64,000 bases of DNA from UBA7239 sp035430165 (GCA_035430165.1 DAOMGE010000008.1:1-64000), one strand, 5' to 3'; positions 44,375 to 56,700 are shown, numbered from the stretch's first letter. A program made the numbers and translations. The notes: a model not told the origin generated them from the letters alone.

Positions 44375-46567
44375 ATGCCCATGCGTTCAAAACTGACCAT
44401 GACTACCCGCCGCGCAGTTGCTGTGCTTTGTTTGCTGGCATCTTCATCCGCCGTGATTTCCATGACGCCGGAAGATCGCCGCACCAATGCACAGGTTGAT
44501 GAAAAACGTCTGGTACATGCCAATGAGGAGCAAGGTAACTGGCTCACCTATGGTCGCACGTACGATGAAAAACGTTTCAGTCCACTCACGCAAATCAATG
44601 AAAAGAATGTGCAACAACTCGGCCTTGCCTGGCAATTCCAGACAGGCAGCAACCGTGGCCTGGAAGGCACACCGATCGTCATTAATGGCGTGATGTATTC
44701 CACCGGCGCCTGGAGTGTGGTGTACGCACAGGATGCTAAAACAGGCGATTTATTGTGGACCTATGATCCGCAGGTTGATAAATCCTGGGCAGTGCATGCG
44801 TGTTGCGATGTGGTCAATCGCGGTGTTGCGGTATGGAATGGAAAAGTCTTTGTGGGCACGCTGGATGGACGACTGGTTGCGATTGATGCAGGCACTGGCC
44901 AGAAAGTTTGGGAAACCTTGACGATAGATAAATCCAAACCGTACACAATTACGGGCGCCCCTCGTGTCGTGAAAGGAAAAGTTTTGATTGGTAACGGCGG
45001 TGCGGAATACGGTGTAAGAGGATACCTTTCCGCTTATGACGCAGAAACCGGCCAGCAAGCCTGGCGTTTTTACACGGTCCCGGGAAATCCTGCTGACGGT
45101 TTTGAAAATGACCTGATGAAAAAAATCGCCGAGACATGGAGTGGCGAATGGTGGAAAGGTGGTGGTGGTGGCACAGTATGGGATTCGATGTCTTATGATC
45201 CGGATCTGGACTTGTTGTATGTCGGTGTAGGTAACGCCGGGCCGTGGAACCGTTACCTGCGCAATCCAGAGGGCAAGGACAACCTGTTTACCGCATCGAT
45301 TGTGGCGCTGCGACCGGAGACAGGAGAATACGTCTGGCATTACCAGGAAACACCGAATGATGGTTGGGATTACACATCCACACAGCACATCATCCTTGCT
45401 GACATTCCATGGAAAGGCGAGCAACGCAAGGTTATTTTGCACGCACCGAAAAACGGTTTCTTTTTTATCATTGATCGCGTAACGGGAAAATATTTATCTG
45501 CTATTCCGTACGCACGCGTGAACTGGGCACTGGGCTATGATGACAACGGTCGTCCAATAGAAAATCCTAAAGTGGATTATCGTGACAAGCCGGCGCTGGT
45601 GCGACCTTCGCCGATGGGCGCGCACAACTGGCAACCGATGTCCTATTCCGAGCAGACACACCTCGTCTATATTCCTGCTATCGATGGCATGTTCCAGTAC
45701 GCACAGGACAAGGCATTCAAACGCCATGAGGGTTACTGGAATACGGGAACAGCTCCGATTGAATTTCCGCCCGGCGAACAACTCTTCCAGGACGTGATAG
45801 GACGAAAAGTCACCGGCGGTTCGTTGCTGGCCTGGGATCCGGTCAAGCAGCAGAAAGTGTGGGAAATCAAACACCCGCTCACTGCGAATGGCGGTGTATT
45901 GTCCACAGCGGGCAACCTGGTTTTCCAGGGTACGGCTGATGGGCGCTTCGTTGCGTATAAAGCAGATAGCGGTGAAAAAATCTGGGAATACAAGACACAA
46001 ACTGGCGTGATTGCACCACCAGTGACTTACACCGTGGATGGCGAACAATACGTTGCTGTGGAAGTGGGTTGGGGTGGTGCGTTTGGCCTGGCTGCAGGTC
46101 TGGCACCACCACCGGGCGAGCCACGCAGCCGTATTCTTGCCTTCAAACTGGGGGGTACGGCACAACTGCCTGCATTGCCACCTGACCAGCTGTTTGATCC
46201 ACCGCCGCGCATGGAAGTGAGCAAGGATTTTCTCAAGCACGGTGAAAAACTTTACAACACGTTCTGTCTTGGCTGTCACGGTGGTGGTGTGGTATCCGTT
46301 AAAAGCGTGCCGGATTTGCGTTGGGTTGCGCCGACGTTCCATGAAAACTTCAAACCGATCGTATTGGGTGGCGCATTGAAAGGTCTCGGCATGGTCAGCT
46401 TTGCCGATGTCCTGAATGACAAGGATGCCGATGCCATACATGCCTACATACTCGACAAAGCGAATGATGCAAAAGAAAAACGCGACAACCCGGATTCCGA
46501 GTGGTGGAAAAATTTCAAAACCGGTGTCTATGAAAAGATCGGTGACCTGATGTCAAAATACTTGTGA
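44375..46567 (+). CDS. PQQ-dependent quinohemoprotein alcohol dehydrogenase
   Basis: 730 residues. A signal peptide (MRSKLTMTTRRAVAVLCLLASS) sends it to the periplasm; starts at 44375 or 44381 are both possible, and the longer frame is not used. An eight-bladed PQQ propeller fills most of the chain. Adjacent Cys143-Cys144 (VHACCDVVNRG) form the usual disulfide next to PQQ. WGGAFGLAAG lies near the last blade. A C-terminal cytochrome c domain has Cys631-x-x-Cys634-His635. The catalytic Asp segment reads WDYT: lanthanide-type enzymes carry Asp at the last position, so this one is probably calcium-dependent. It oxidises alcohols to aldehydes and hands electrons to a cytochrome or azurin. No pqq biosynthesis genes are nearby. 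Confidence 0.88.
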   Translation: MPMRSKLTMTTRRAVAVLCLLASSSAVISMTPEDRRTNAQVDEKRLVHANEEQGNWLTYGRTYDEKRFSPLTQINEKNVQQLGLAWQFQTGSNRGLEGTPIVINGVMYSTGAWSVVYAQDAKTGDLLWTYDPQVDKSWAVHACCDVVNRGVAVWNGKVFVGTLDGRLVAIDAGTGQKVWETLTIDKSKPYTITGAPRVVKGKVLIGNGGAEYGVRGYLSAYDAETGQQAWRFYTVPGNPADGFENDLMKKIAETWSGEWWKGGGGGTVWDSMSYDPDLDLLYVGVGNAGPWNRYLRNPEGKDNLFTASIVALRPETGEYVWHYQETPNDGWDYTSTQHIILADIPWKGEQRKVILHAPKNGFFFIIDRVTGKYLSAIPYARVNWALGYDDNGRPIENPKVDYRDKPALVRPSPMGAHNWQPMSYSEQTHLVYIPAIDGMFQYAQDKAFKRHEGYWNTGTAPIEFPPGEQLFQDVIGRKVTGGSLLAWDPVKQQKVWEIKHPLTANGGVLSTAGNLVFQGTADGRFVAYKADSGEKIWEYKTQTGVIAPPVTYTVDGEQYVAVEVGWGGAFGLAAGLAPPPGEPRSRILAFKLGGTAQLPALPPDQLFDPPPRMEVSKDFLKHGEKLYNTFCLGCHGGGVVSVKSVPDLRWVAPTFHENFKPIVLGGALKGLGMVSFADVLNDKDADAIHAYILDKANDAKEKRDNPDSEWWKNFKTGVYEKIGDLMSKYL

Positions 46568-46584
46568 TACAAGGAAACCATTCG

Positions 46585-47439
46585 ATGACAACCGGGCAGA
46601 TCGAGTTCCGTACTTCGCGAGGTAACTTGCGGCTGGTTGCCGATGCCTACGGCGATCCTTCATCCCAACCGGTGTTGCTGGCACACGGCGGCGGCCAGAC
46701 CCGTCATGCCTGGGGTAAAACAGCTGAGCAGATTGCGGATGAAGGCTTTTATGCAGTCGCACTGGATTTACGCGGGCACGGTGAAAGTGACTGGTCAGAT
46801 GATGCCGATTACAGTGCCTTTACCTATGCACAGGATGTGATGGATGTGGCGCGCACATTTAGCCAGAAACCGATAGCAGTTGGCGCATCACTCGGTGGGA
46901 TTTCCTCACTCACGGCGCAAGATATTTCCGGCCATGATTTGTTGCGCGCGCTTGTGTTGGTGGATATTACACCGCACATGGAATCGGAAGGCCTGATGCG
47001 CATCCGCGATTTCATGCTGGAACACGCAGCGAATGGTTTTGCATCACTTGAGGATGCTGCAGATTTTGTAGCGAGTTACACACCTCACCGTAAACGCTCC
47101 AGCAATCACGAGGGTTTGCGCAAGAACTTGCGTCTCGGTGAAGATGGACGTTATCGTTGGCATTGGGATCCGCGCTTCCTCGACCGGCGTCCGCATACAC
47201 CGGGCGATACCATCCGTATCAATTTTCTGGAAGAGGCCGCGCGTGCCTTGTCAATTCCCACCTTGCTGGTTCGTGGACGTGTCAGCGATCTGGTGAGTCC
47301 TGAATCTGCACGTGCCTTTCTGGAAATGGTTCCGCATGCACAATATGTCGACATCCAGGATGCCGGTCACATGGTCGCCGGTGACCAGAATGATATTTTT
47401 TCCAATGCCGTGCTGGATTTCCTGCGCCAGATCCGGTGA
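46585..47439 (+). CDS. alpha/beta hydrolase
   Basis: 284 residues from the ATG preceded by AAGGA. The oxyanion segment is LLAHGGGQTRHAWG; the nucleophile elbow is GASLGG (GxSxG); the catalytic His is in DAGHMVAGDQ; the acid is likely the Asp in RGRVSDLVSPE. Substrate unknown; related chains include epoxide hydrolases, peroxidases and carboxylesterases. It begins 17 bp after the PQQ dehydrogenase and may share its transcript. Confidence 0.85.
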   Translation: MTTGQIEFRTSRGNLRLVADAYGDPSSQPVLLAHGGGQTRHAWGKTAEQIADEGFYAVALDLRGHGESDWSDDADYSAFTYAQDVMDVARTFSQKPIAVGASLGGISSLTAQDISGHDLLRALVLVDITPHMESEGLMRIRDFMLEHAANGFASLEDAADFVASYTPHRKRSSNHEGLRKNLRLGEDGRYRWHWDPRFLDRRPHTPGDTIRINFLEEAARALSIPTLLVRGRVSDLVSPESARAFLEMVPHAQYVDIQDAGHMVAGDQNDIFSNAVLDFLRQIR

Positions 47440-47449
47440 ATAGAAACGT

Positions 47450-48046
47450 ATGCGTGCCCAGCTGATCTTGCCTGAAGTGCAGGCAGCCATTCTTGCAGGT
47501 GGCAAGAGTCGGCGCATGGGGAAGCCGAAACTGTTTCTCGATTTTCGCGGCAACACGTTTATTGCACATTTGTTGTTACAGCTGCAATCGCAAGTCAATG
47601 ATGTGATGATCGCCGGTGCGCCAGATCCGCGCCAGCTCGCCGATCTGGGTGTCACGGTACTGGCAGACGCAGTACCTGACTGCGGGCCTCTCGGCGGTAT
47701 TGCAACCGCGCTGCAACATGCGCGTCGCCAGTGGTTGTTAATTGCACCCTGTGACAATCCGTTGCTGCCCACCGACTACGCAGTGCGGATGTTGCATACG
47801 GCACGCGAAAGGCATGCACCGTTGGTGTTTGTACGCAAACAGGGCAGGGAGCAGCCGATGTACGCACTGCTGCGTTGTGATTTGCGCGACAGCCTTGAAC
47901 AATATCTAGCCAGTGGCGAGCGTAAAGTAATGCCATGGTATCAATCTGCCGGTGCGGTGCCGCTGGATTGGGATGACGCCGGCTCCGCATTTGAAAACCT
48001 CAATACACCTGAAGATTATGCAGCGTTCCTGGCTGCCAACACCTGA
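47450..48046 (+). CDS. mobA: MobA-like NTP transferase (molybdenum cofactor guanylyltransferase)
   Basis: 198 residues. AAILAGGKSRRMGKPKLFL is the nucleotide-binding signature of MobA-type transferases, followed by GPLGGIATAL and the metal-binding APCDNPLLP. It would attach GMP to molybdopterin to give the bis-MGD cofactor. MocA-like members that make MCD have the same signature, so the nucleotide is not certain. 10 bp after the hydrolase gene, same strand. Confidence 0.82.
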   Translation: MRAQLILPEVQAAILAGGKSRRMGKPKLFLDFRGNTFIAHLLLQLQSQVNDVMIAGAPDPRQLADLGVTVLADAVPDCGPLGGIATALQHARRQWLLIAPCDNPLLPTDYAVRMLHTARERHAPLVFVRKQGREQPMYALLRCDLRDSLEQYLASGERKVMPWYQSAGAVPLDWDDAGSAFENLNTPEDYAAFLAANT

Positions 48047-48135
48047 TACCCCATGCAGTGAAATATCCTTAAAACACCCTGTGTTATCATGGGGGACATA
48101 GTTTTACGCATAAGTTAAACAGGGGGAAAGCCTTC

Positions 48136-48321
48136 ATGATCGATGAAAAATTGCTGGATATCCTGGTGTGCCCGGTCAGCAAGGCACCGCTGGTGTATGA
48201 CGAGAAAAAACAGGAACTGGTTTGCAAGGCCAGTGGTCTGGCATATCCGGTACGCGATGGCATTCCCGTGATGCTGGAAGAAGAGGCGCGACAGCTGACT
48301 ACTGAAGAAAAAGTCGGCTGA
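48136..48321 (+). CDS. Trm112/UPF0434 family small protein
   Basis: 61 residues, start MIDEKLLDILVCPVSKAPL with GGGGGA upstream. It keeps the first CP motif of the Trm112 fold, but later Cys positions of the four-Cys zinc type are mostly absent (LVCKASGLAYPV keeps one). In eukaryotes and archaea Trm112 activates methyltransferases; in bacteria (E. coli YcaR) the role is unproven. A possible extended -10 (TGTTATCAT, 48082-48090) lies upstream. Confidence 0.88.
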   Translation: MIDEKLLDILVCPVSKAPLVYDEKKQELVCKASGLAYPVRDGIPVMLEEEARQLTTEEKVG

Positions 48322-48330
48322 AAGGTATTT

Positions 48331-50739
48331 TCAAGGTATAAATTCCACGCTCAAGGGTTTGTTGGCACTGCCACCTTTGTCATCCACCGCAAGGATGCGG
48401 TAACGGCCGGAATGTTCTGGCCGCCATCCCAGTGTTTCATCCCAGTTTGCCTTGCCGATAAAGGCGTTATCCGCAAACCAGTAAACCGTTTTTACACCAC
48501 CTGCTGTGCGTGCTTGCAGCGGAATCGTCTCTTGCGTGGATGAAAGACGCAAACTGTAGGTCACACCGTTCAACGGATAAACGATGACCGGTTGATCGCT
48601 GCTGGTTGTGACCGCATATGACGCGACAGGATTGTTCGACTGCGGATCATGATTGTCCGGTTGTAGTTTGCACACAGGATTATCCGGCGGTTGGCGGCGC
48701 GGGATACCGGCATCACGAAATTGCTGGAAAATTTCTGATGACCAGAACTCGAAAATTTCGGCATGGGTTGTCGCAGGATCAAATGGCGGACAGGCCGTTT
48801 TGCCGGTGGTGTTGTCGACAATCACTTGCCGGTGCAAATCTGACACCTTGATCGGTGATTTACCCGGTATGAACCAGGTATCAATGGTCTGTGGACACCA
48901 GCGGTTGGGCAAGTCGCCGGATGCCTCACACACGGCAACACGCTTCAGCGTGGCTGTCGGACCGTTGATCCTGTCCTGTTCGTTGTGCAATAGCAGTGGC
49001 AGCGCATCCGCAATCCGGAAAAAAAGCGGCGCCGCGGTATCAATGCCGACAAACGCCGGATTGCCCATGCCATCAAAATTACCGATCCACACCACCAGCA
49101 CATAATGACCGACCAGGCCCGCTGTCCACGCATCGCGAAATCCCCACGATGTACCGGTTTTCCATGCAACGGTCCACGCGGATGTTTGTGGAGCGGGGCC
49201 ATTGCGATCACGCCGCAGATTGCCCTTGAGCATATCGATCACCATAAATGCGGCATCAGCCGACAACAGCGGCAAACCATTATCGATGGCACTGTCTTGT
49301 AAATAGCGCAAGCGATGCAGTGTGCCGCGATTGGCCAGCAGGCTGTAGAGTGTTGCCAGCTCTTCGGTGCTGAGTTCGCCGCCGCCTAGCGTCAGTGCCA
49401 GCCCGTAATAACTTTCCGGACGCAATTGCGATACGCCTGCCATTTTCAGGAAATCATACAGTGAAGGTCTGGCGACTTGTGTGGCGAGCCAGACAGCAGG
49501 GATATTGCGACTGCGTGTCAATGCATCGCGTGCATGGATAGGACCGAGAAAATTACCGTCAAAATTTTCCGGATGAAACGGGCCAAATGCCGTGGGCGCA
49601 TCTTTGAGGATTGTCAGCGGATGGATGATGCCCTGGTCAAGCGCCAGGCCGTATAAAAATGGTTTCAATGTGGAGCCGGGTGAACGTTTTGCTTCAATTC
49701 CGTTCACTTGTCCTGCAATACCGGCATCAAAATAGTTGGCCGAACCGACATAGGCTTTCACGGATAAATCGCGCGTATCCACCAGCATGGCTGTCGCATT
49801 TTTTATGCCTTTGCTGTGTTGCTCGCGAATGTAGGATTGCAACAGATTTTCAACCAGTGTTTGCAGGCGCACATCCAGCGTTGTCTGCAACACAGCTTTT
49901 TCCGGAAAACGTTGCAGGACTTCCTCGACAAAATGCGGTGCCCGAAATGGCAAACGAGCGCGCGCGAGGCCATCAATCGGCAAGTCCAGCAGGGCGGAGG
50001 TTTGTGCATCGGTCGGGTAGGTATTGCGCCACTGTGTCACCAGACGTTGGCGTGATGCCTGGAAGTCCGCCATGAAATCGCCACGCAAACCGGGGTTCTG
50101 CGGAATCACTGCCAGCGCCAGGCTTTCCGGCAGTGTCAGTGCACTGGCCTCCTTGCCGAAATAAATCCGGCTGGCTGCCGCTACGCCTTCGGCATTGCCA
50201 CCCATCGGCACCAGATTGGCATACGCTTCGAGAATATCGTGCTTGCTGTAGCAGAGTTCCAGCCATACCGCAGCAACGATCTGGCGAATTTTGCCGACCG
50301 GTGTCCGTGTGTTGAGGTGATACCAGCGCCGCGCCAATTGCATGGTAATGGTGGAGCCGCCCTGGCGATCGCCGTACAGATAGGTGGCAAACATTGCGCG
50401 CAGCAGCGAAGAGGGATTCACGCCGGGATGTCGATAGAAATAGCGATCTTCTTTCAGTTGTATGGCCTGGATAAACGACGGGGAAATCGATTCCAGTGGC
50501 GTCCACAAACGGAATTGCTGGTCCTCAGCGAGGGTCATGCGCAACACGCTGCCGTCTGCAGCCAATACCAGTCGCGATTGCGCAACGCGTTCAGCAAAGG
50601 TCGGGTGTGGCCATAACCGCACGGCCACCACCACAACAGACAGCCCGACAAAAACCCACACCCATGGCGCAGTGCGTTTGCGGCGTACAGAAAAAAACCT
50701 TGCGCAATTTTCCTGCAGTAATGTCAGGGCAGCGTTCAC
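48331..50739 (-). CDS. pbpC: penicillin-binding protein 1C
   Basis: 802 residues, GTG start. One membrane anchor (about 27-44). The GT51 glycosyltransferase domain has the catalytic Glu in LKEDRYFYRHPG and GGSTITMQLAR. The transpeptidase domain has STLK (acyl Ser), SRN and KTGTSWG. A BiPBP_C domain closes the chain. PBP1C is a bifunctional peptidoglycan synthase of uncertain role that is often coded with an alpha-2-macroglobulin, as here: the macroglobulin stop is 5 bp upstream. Confidence 0.93.
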   Translation of the reverse strand: MNAALTLLQENCARFFSVRRKRTAPWVWVFVGLSVVVVAVRLWPHPTFAERVAQSRLVLAADGSVLRMTLAEDQQFRLWTPLESISPSFIQAIQLKEDRYFYRHPGVNPSSLLRAMFATYLYGDRQGGSTITMQLARRWYHLNTRTPVGKIRQIVAAVWLELCYSKHDILEAYANLVPMGGNAEGVAAASRIYFGKEASALTLPESLALAVIPQNPGLRGDFMADFQASRQRLVTQWRNTYPTDAQTSALLDLPIDGLARARLPFRAPHFVEEVLQRFPEKAVLQTTLDVRLQTLVENLLQSYIREQHSKGIKNATAMLVDTRDLSVKAYVGSANYFDAGIAGQVNGIEAKRSPGSTLKPFLYGLALDQGIIHPLTILKDAPTAFGPFHPENFDGNFLGPIHARDALTRSRNIPAVWLATQVARPSLYDFLKMAGVSQLRPESYYGLALTLGGGELSTEELATLYSLLANRGTLHRLRYLQDSAIDNGLPLLSADAAFMVIDMLKGNLRRDRNGPAPQTSAWTVAWKTGTSWGFRDAWTAGLVGHYVLVVWIGNFDGMGNPAFVGIDTAAPLFFRIADALPLLLHNEQDRINGPTATLKRVAVCEASGDLPNRWCPQTIDTWFIPGKSPIKVSDLHRQVIVDNTTGKTACPPFDPATTHAEIFEFWSSEIFQQFRDAGIPRRQPPDNPVCKLQPDNHDPQSNNPVASYAVTTSSDQPVIVYPLNGVTYSLRLSSTQETIPLQARTAGGVKTVYWFADNAFIGKANWDETLGWRPEHSGRYRILAVDDKGGSANKPLSVEFIP

Positions 50740-50744
50740 CGGTA

Positions 50745-53700
50745 TCAGGGCTTGGTGATTTCCAGTGCTGCCGGTTTGCCGCGACCTTGTACCGTCGGTT
50801 CATACATCGCCTCGGCATAGGGCGGTGGCCCCTGGAATTTACCGGCGTTGATCGCACGCACGCGCACGACATAGGTTTGTGCATCGTGCGATGCAGTGCC
50901 GTACAGGACAATCCGGTCATCGCGAATATCCGCGTATTCCGGTTGCCATGTACTGCGGCCAGCGACACTGGCAGTGGCTGCTTGTGAAATGCGGTTACTG
51001 CCGGCATTGCTGGCTACAGGTTCGCTGCCATCCGCGGCTTCGCTGTTGTTATTTCCGCTTTCACCCGAATCGCTGGTCGATTCATTCCCGCCACCGGCCG
51101 ACGCTACCGGATCAGAAACAGGAGGCTGTACCACAGGCTCTACACCACCGGGCAACAGGTCAACCAATGCAATCTGGCTGATGCTGTTACGATCGGTAGA
51201 GCGGATGCGCAATTGCACCAGAAATTCATCGCCGATTCTTGTTTGTACCAACGGCTTGCCATTGAGATCCTGGTATTCGCTGACCACTTCGAGACCTTGC
51301 GTCATTGCGTCTTGTGGCACCGCGTGATCAAAACCGGATTCGCTCATCAGGTAAAACGCAAAAGGCCCGTCTGTTTTGGTAACCGTGACGCTTTGTGTAC
51401 CAGACGGCATGGATGCGCGTGGTGGTTTGCCTTCCATCGCCAGCAACAATGTCTGCTTGTCTTTCAGCAAGGCTTTTGCATCGACCTTGCCGCCATTTGC
51501 CGCGACTTTCGTGCCATACAAGTCAATGGCGCGAATCATATTGGCGGCAGAGAGCGAGTGATAATTGTTATGGCTGATGCGATCACCAAAACTGTCCAGC
51601 ACCGTCGCAGGCACTTTATCGAGCATGTCGGGAAAGTGACGCGCAAGCAGCGTCAGCAATTCCGTGTCATGCACCAGGGAATCGTAGTACGTGCCGTAAA
51701 GACCGGCTTCGTTGTTGATACCGCGCCACGGCACGCCCTTGACCAGCGCGCGAGCCACGTCATCCTGTTTCAATAACATATGGCTGGATGCGAGATACGC
51801 CGCCGTGATGTCGGTTTTCCATTCCTTGCTGTGATACGTGTTCAACTGATCCGTAATGGAAGCCAGGATGCGCGTGGTGGTCTTGCCTTGCCGGGTCAAC
51901 AGATAAGCGGCATAGGCGCGTGCGCGCATTTCTTCCATGTCATCGTTTGGCTGGTTCGCCATCACTTCCAGAAAGCCGGATGCACGATCAAGCATATCTT
52001 GCGGCACGGGATAACCGCGTTCACGTGCTTCCAGCAGGAAGTCGGTAGCATAGGCCGTCACAACCGGAATCACGATCGGGTTAGCGGCCCATAAACCAAA
52101 ACCACCTTGTTCATTCTGGCGCTGGCGCAAGATCGAAATGGCATTGTTGATAGCTGGCGAATGTGCTGCCTTGAGATCAGCCGGTTGCTCGAAAACCAGA
52201 TCGGGCAGGGCGCGTGACACCAGCTGTTCCGTACAGGCGTAGGCATAATTTTCGAGGTAATTACTGAGGCCACGCATCCACACCATCGGAGACAGGTCGA
52301 CGCCGAATTCCGCCTTGCGCAATTGCTCGTGCAAATCGCGTGTGACGCCAATATCCAGCGAGGATTTATCGGTACGACCCACACTTAACTGTGTTCGGTA
52401 TGGCACAGCCGGCCGCACCGATGTGGTTTCATGCAAATGCATCACAGCGATGTCTGCCGTTGCCGTGACAGGATTTGCAGCAGTGCGCGTTTCTGCCGTG
52501 AAATACATATCCGCAGAACCGAGTTTATCGGTACCCTTGAGTCGGAATTCTGCCACGGCCTCATGCTGCGGTTCGATATCAACCGTCACTTTTGCATCAG
52601 ATGCCACCGTCAATCCTTCACTGGTTTTCAGTGAAAGGGTAACGGTGCGCTTTTCCGCCAGATTGTTGTAAATCCCGCTGGTTACCAGCACTTCATCATT
52701 CGGCGCAATGAACGCCGGTATATTCGGCGTCAGCACCAGTGGGCCGCGCACTTCCGTCGCACCGGTGTACACACCGATTCTTGCCGGTGTTGCAGCCACG
52801 GCAATGATGCGCAATTTGCCGTTGAAACTTTCCGGCACCGGGTAATTGAAAGTCTGCGTACCGGCGGGCACATCCACCAGACCGGACCAGTAAACCGCCG
52901 GTGCCTGGTGTTTGCGCTTGAACGGATTCAGCTGCCGCTGCAAGGCACCTTCGCCATCACCACCGGCTGCTGCATTCATCAGCTGTGTAAATTCCGGAAG
53001 GATGAGGTCGAGAATTTGTGACGTCGATACTTCCAGCGCGCGTTTCTGGAAAAAGAACGCGAGCGGATCGGGATTCTTGTAAGCCGCCACTTGCAGGATG
53101 CCTTCATCAATCGCAAACAGTGCGATGCGTGATGGTTCACTCGCCGTCAGCCTGAACGCAATATTGTCACCGGGCAATACCGTTGCAGGTGCGTCAACTT
53201 TCACATCGAGTCGCCGCGCATCCAGTGAAATACTGAATGGCACCACACCGTAAGACAGCGGGCTCATATACACCTCGGGCGAGGAGGGATCCCGCACAAA
53301 TTGCACATTCACGTACGCATTGCCTTCCACCGTGTCCGGCACGGTAATGGTTTGCACACTGTTGGTGGTGTCGGCACGAAACCACTGGTAGGCATAGATC
53401 TTGTCTTTCTCGATGGTGATCAGGCCTGAACCGGTGTAAGGCGCCCGCACATTGATCTCGATGGTTTCGCCCGGCCCGTAACTTTTCTTGCTGAGCTTGA
53501 GTTGTAATTCAGCATTGCGTTCCAGGGAGCGCGTGACATTACCTTGTCCGGCAACACTGAAGCGCACTTCATTAAGCGTATTGCCGTCAGCATCCTTGAT
53601 CAGGTAGGCGAAGTCGCCAGGCTCGTTGGTGGGCAAGGGCAGATCCTGTCCGCCTTTTGCCACTGTAAACGGCTTGTTATCCAGCAGGATATCCTTGCGG

Positions 53701-56700
53701 CGTGATTCAAACTTGAATGTGCCATTGCGCTGTTTGACGAGTACCGACACATACCGGTATTCGTAAAAGTTGAGTGACAAGCCGTCAGCCGCCACAGGTT
53801 CGAGTGACGGATTGATTGCCAGTACATTCACCTTGCGCACAGCATTCTTGCTGACATAGGTGAGCGTGTCTTCCGATTTGATGCCGAGCAGGAACGGTGC
53901 GCTGGATACCAGCATCGATTTTTCTGCCTGCACATTGCGGCCGCCTTCGGCTTCAAAAACCTGCGCCAGCAAATTCAATTGGTAGGTGGATTTCGCAAAA
54001 CGCTTCAGGTCAAAATCCAGCGTCGCCTCACCCTTGTCATCCGTTGTGGTCGGTTGCAGGTGTTCCTGCACGCTGTTCTTGACGACATCGCCGATATAGA
54101 AATGGTGATCAGGGTAGCGGGGGAACGCCGGGAAAACAGGATCAAGGCTGAATTCAGCTTTCACTGTTCGACCAGAGGCCGGCGCACCAAACAGGTGGCG
54201 TGCCCTCACCAGGCCTTTCACGTCTTGCGGTTTGATCCAGCCCTGCACCGGCAGTTCGGACAAACTGGCATCGACCTTCATGCGATCCGGTTCGAAATCG
54301 CGCACCGTAAAGCGTGTACTGCCCAGATGGGTGCGGTAATGGTTGCTCTCGATCAGGTAAAGGTTGGCCTGGTATTCACCGGCGGGGGCTACCTCGCTGC
54401 TGGTGAAATCCACGGCGTCAAAGCCACTGTCTGACAAGGCAATATTGTTGTGCTGCGTCATCGCGCCGCGAGGATCGGTAATATCCAGTTCCAGTGGCAG
54501 GCCTTTCAGCTGGCCGAGCCAGTCAGCTGTCCGCACCAGCAATTGCACGTGTGCCGTTTCACCGGGGCGATAAAGTCCGCGATCGGTAAACAGATACGCA
54601 GACAACTGGTTTTTTGCAGTGGCATTGGACAAGCCACCAATATCAAAACGGGAAAAACCCAGTGAACGGTTCCTGTCATTGATGGGTAAGAACGACAGAT
54701 CATTACCCTTGCTGACCAGATACATCAACGGCGTTTTTTCACGGGTAAATTCGCCCATTTTCGGGAAGCTGACATGGCCGTTGCTATCGGTAACACCCGC
54801 CTGGACATCAAGGCCGTTCTTGCCGATTACCCTGACGTTGGCACCGTCTACCGGCTTGCCGGTAGACAACGACTGCACAAACACATCCTGCGACTGATCC
54901 AGTGAACGCTTGGTGATAATGCCAAGGTCTGTTACCAGCACAAAGCGCAGGTCATCCGTGTGCTCGCTGTCATGGTTGCCGTAGTTTTCGTTTCCTTCGT
55001 CATCACTGTTCTCGCTATAGGAATAGTAGTAGCGATTGTGTTCAAACGTGCGATTGACATTTGCTTCATCATTGGTCAGGTGCAGGACAAATATTCCCTT
55101 GCGGCCGCCTTCAGCATTCAGGTATTTGCCAAGATCCACGTGATCGTAAATCGTGTTGCCGTTATCCGCTGATTGCGACAGTTCAATGGTTTGTTTATCG
55201 CGTTCCACCAGTCTGTCAAAATCATCTTCCGACATGGAGGGATGGGCAAATGAACCCTGGTTCTGGCCAACCAGATGGTGCAATTGTTCAGGCAGGATAC
55301 GCGCAATTTCGACCCTCGCACGTTTGACGCCCCGTGACATGAAACCGATTTTCTTTTCGCCATTCAGGTTCAGCAATGCGCCGCTGGACAGCATGTGCAA
55401 GGCTTTCGGATATTCCTGCAAGCTGAAAACACTCGCCGTCGGTTTTTTCGCGATATAGCCGGCAGTGGATTCAATGTTTTCCGCCACGCGGACATAGACA
55501 GAACGGTTGACCGGCGCCTTGAACCGGAAGGCGTGGTGCTGGTTCAGGGGTTCCATGCTCGGCACATGAGCCAGCACCAGCGGCTGGGCATTTTTCAACA
55601 CGGTTTCAGTTACGTCGGTTTCAGACCAGTATTCGCCGCCATGCCCGTTATCGACGGGCAACAACCAGGCCTTTACCTTGTCGCGTATTTTTTCGTCGGC
55701 AACCGGGTGGCTGCTGTCGACGGTCAGGATCTGTTGCGGTTCGTCTTTTTCATTGTTGGCAAAGCCACTCTGGATGTTGTCAAACGTCAAACGATAGCGG
55801 CCAGTGACACTGATACTGGTTTCCAGTGCCTCCGCTGTTTTATTGCCGCCCAGATTGCTGGCAACGTTCTTGTCGATATGCAGTGTCAACGGCACCGTTT
55901 CCAGTGGCATGGCCAGTGGCAGTGAATGGATATACGCATTCAGTTTTTGCTTGTCGAAAGTCAGCGTGAAGGCGGCCTGCCTGGTATCGCGAGCATCACG
56001 GAATTGCAGGCCTTCACCGGGAATGAGCGTGATACGGCTGCGGAGTGAATCCTCATCGACCGGATGCGAGAAATGCACGGTGGCAACAAGTTTCTTCAGG
56101 GTGCTGTCTGTAGGATCCTGGTAAAAACTGCTTTCCGAAATCTTGGCGCTGAACGCGGCGGTCTTGAAATGATCGCTGTAATTTTCCAGCAATGTACCCG
56201 GTGTCAACCAGCCTTTTTTTGCCAGCGTGACGTCGTAATACCCATCCACTGGCCAATCCGAATCCGGTTTGAAGCGCAATACACGATCATTGACCCATGT
56301 CCATTTGCCGGCTTTTTGCGGTGCAATGTCAATACCGCGGGTCACAGGTTTCTCGATCTGGTCGAGTGGCGCCACCGATTCGCTAAAACGGATTTCAAGC
56401 ACATCAACTTGCGGTGCATTGCCGGAATAATCGGTCAGGGATGGCGCACTGATGCTGTAATGTACGGTGTGTGGCTGGGGTAAATGCTTGTACCAGTACC
56501 AGCCATAAACGCTGCTGGCACCTGTCAGCAGTATGCCACTCACCGTGCCGGCGGCGCGGCGCGGATTGTTTGCTGCCCAGCCTTTTATTTGCGACAAGTA
56601 CCCGTGCAGGCTTACTGCCCAGGCAGGGGCATGCCAGTCAATTTTTCCGAACAGGACTTCTGCCCACCACGCGCCGCATTGCCACAGAAATAGCAACAAC

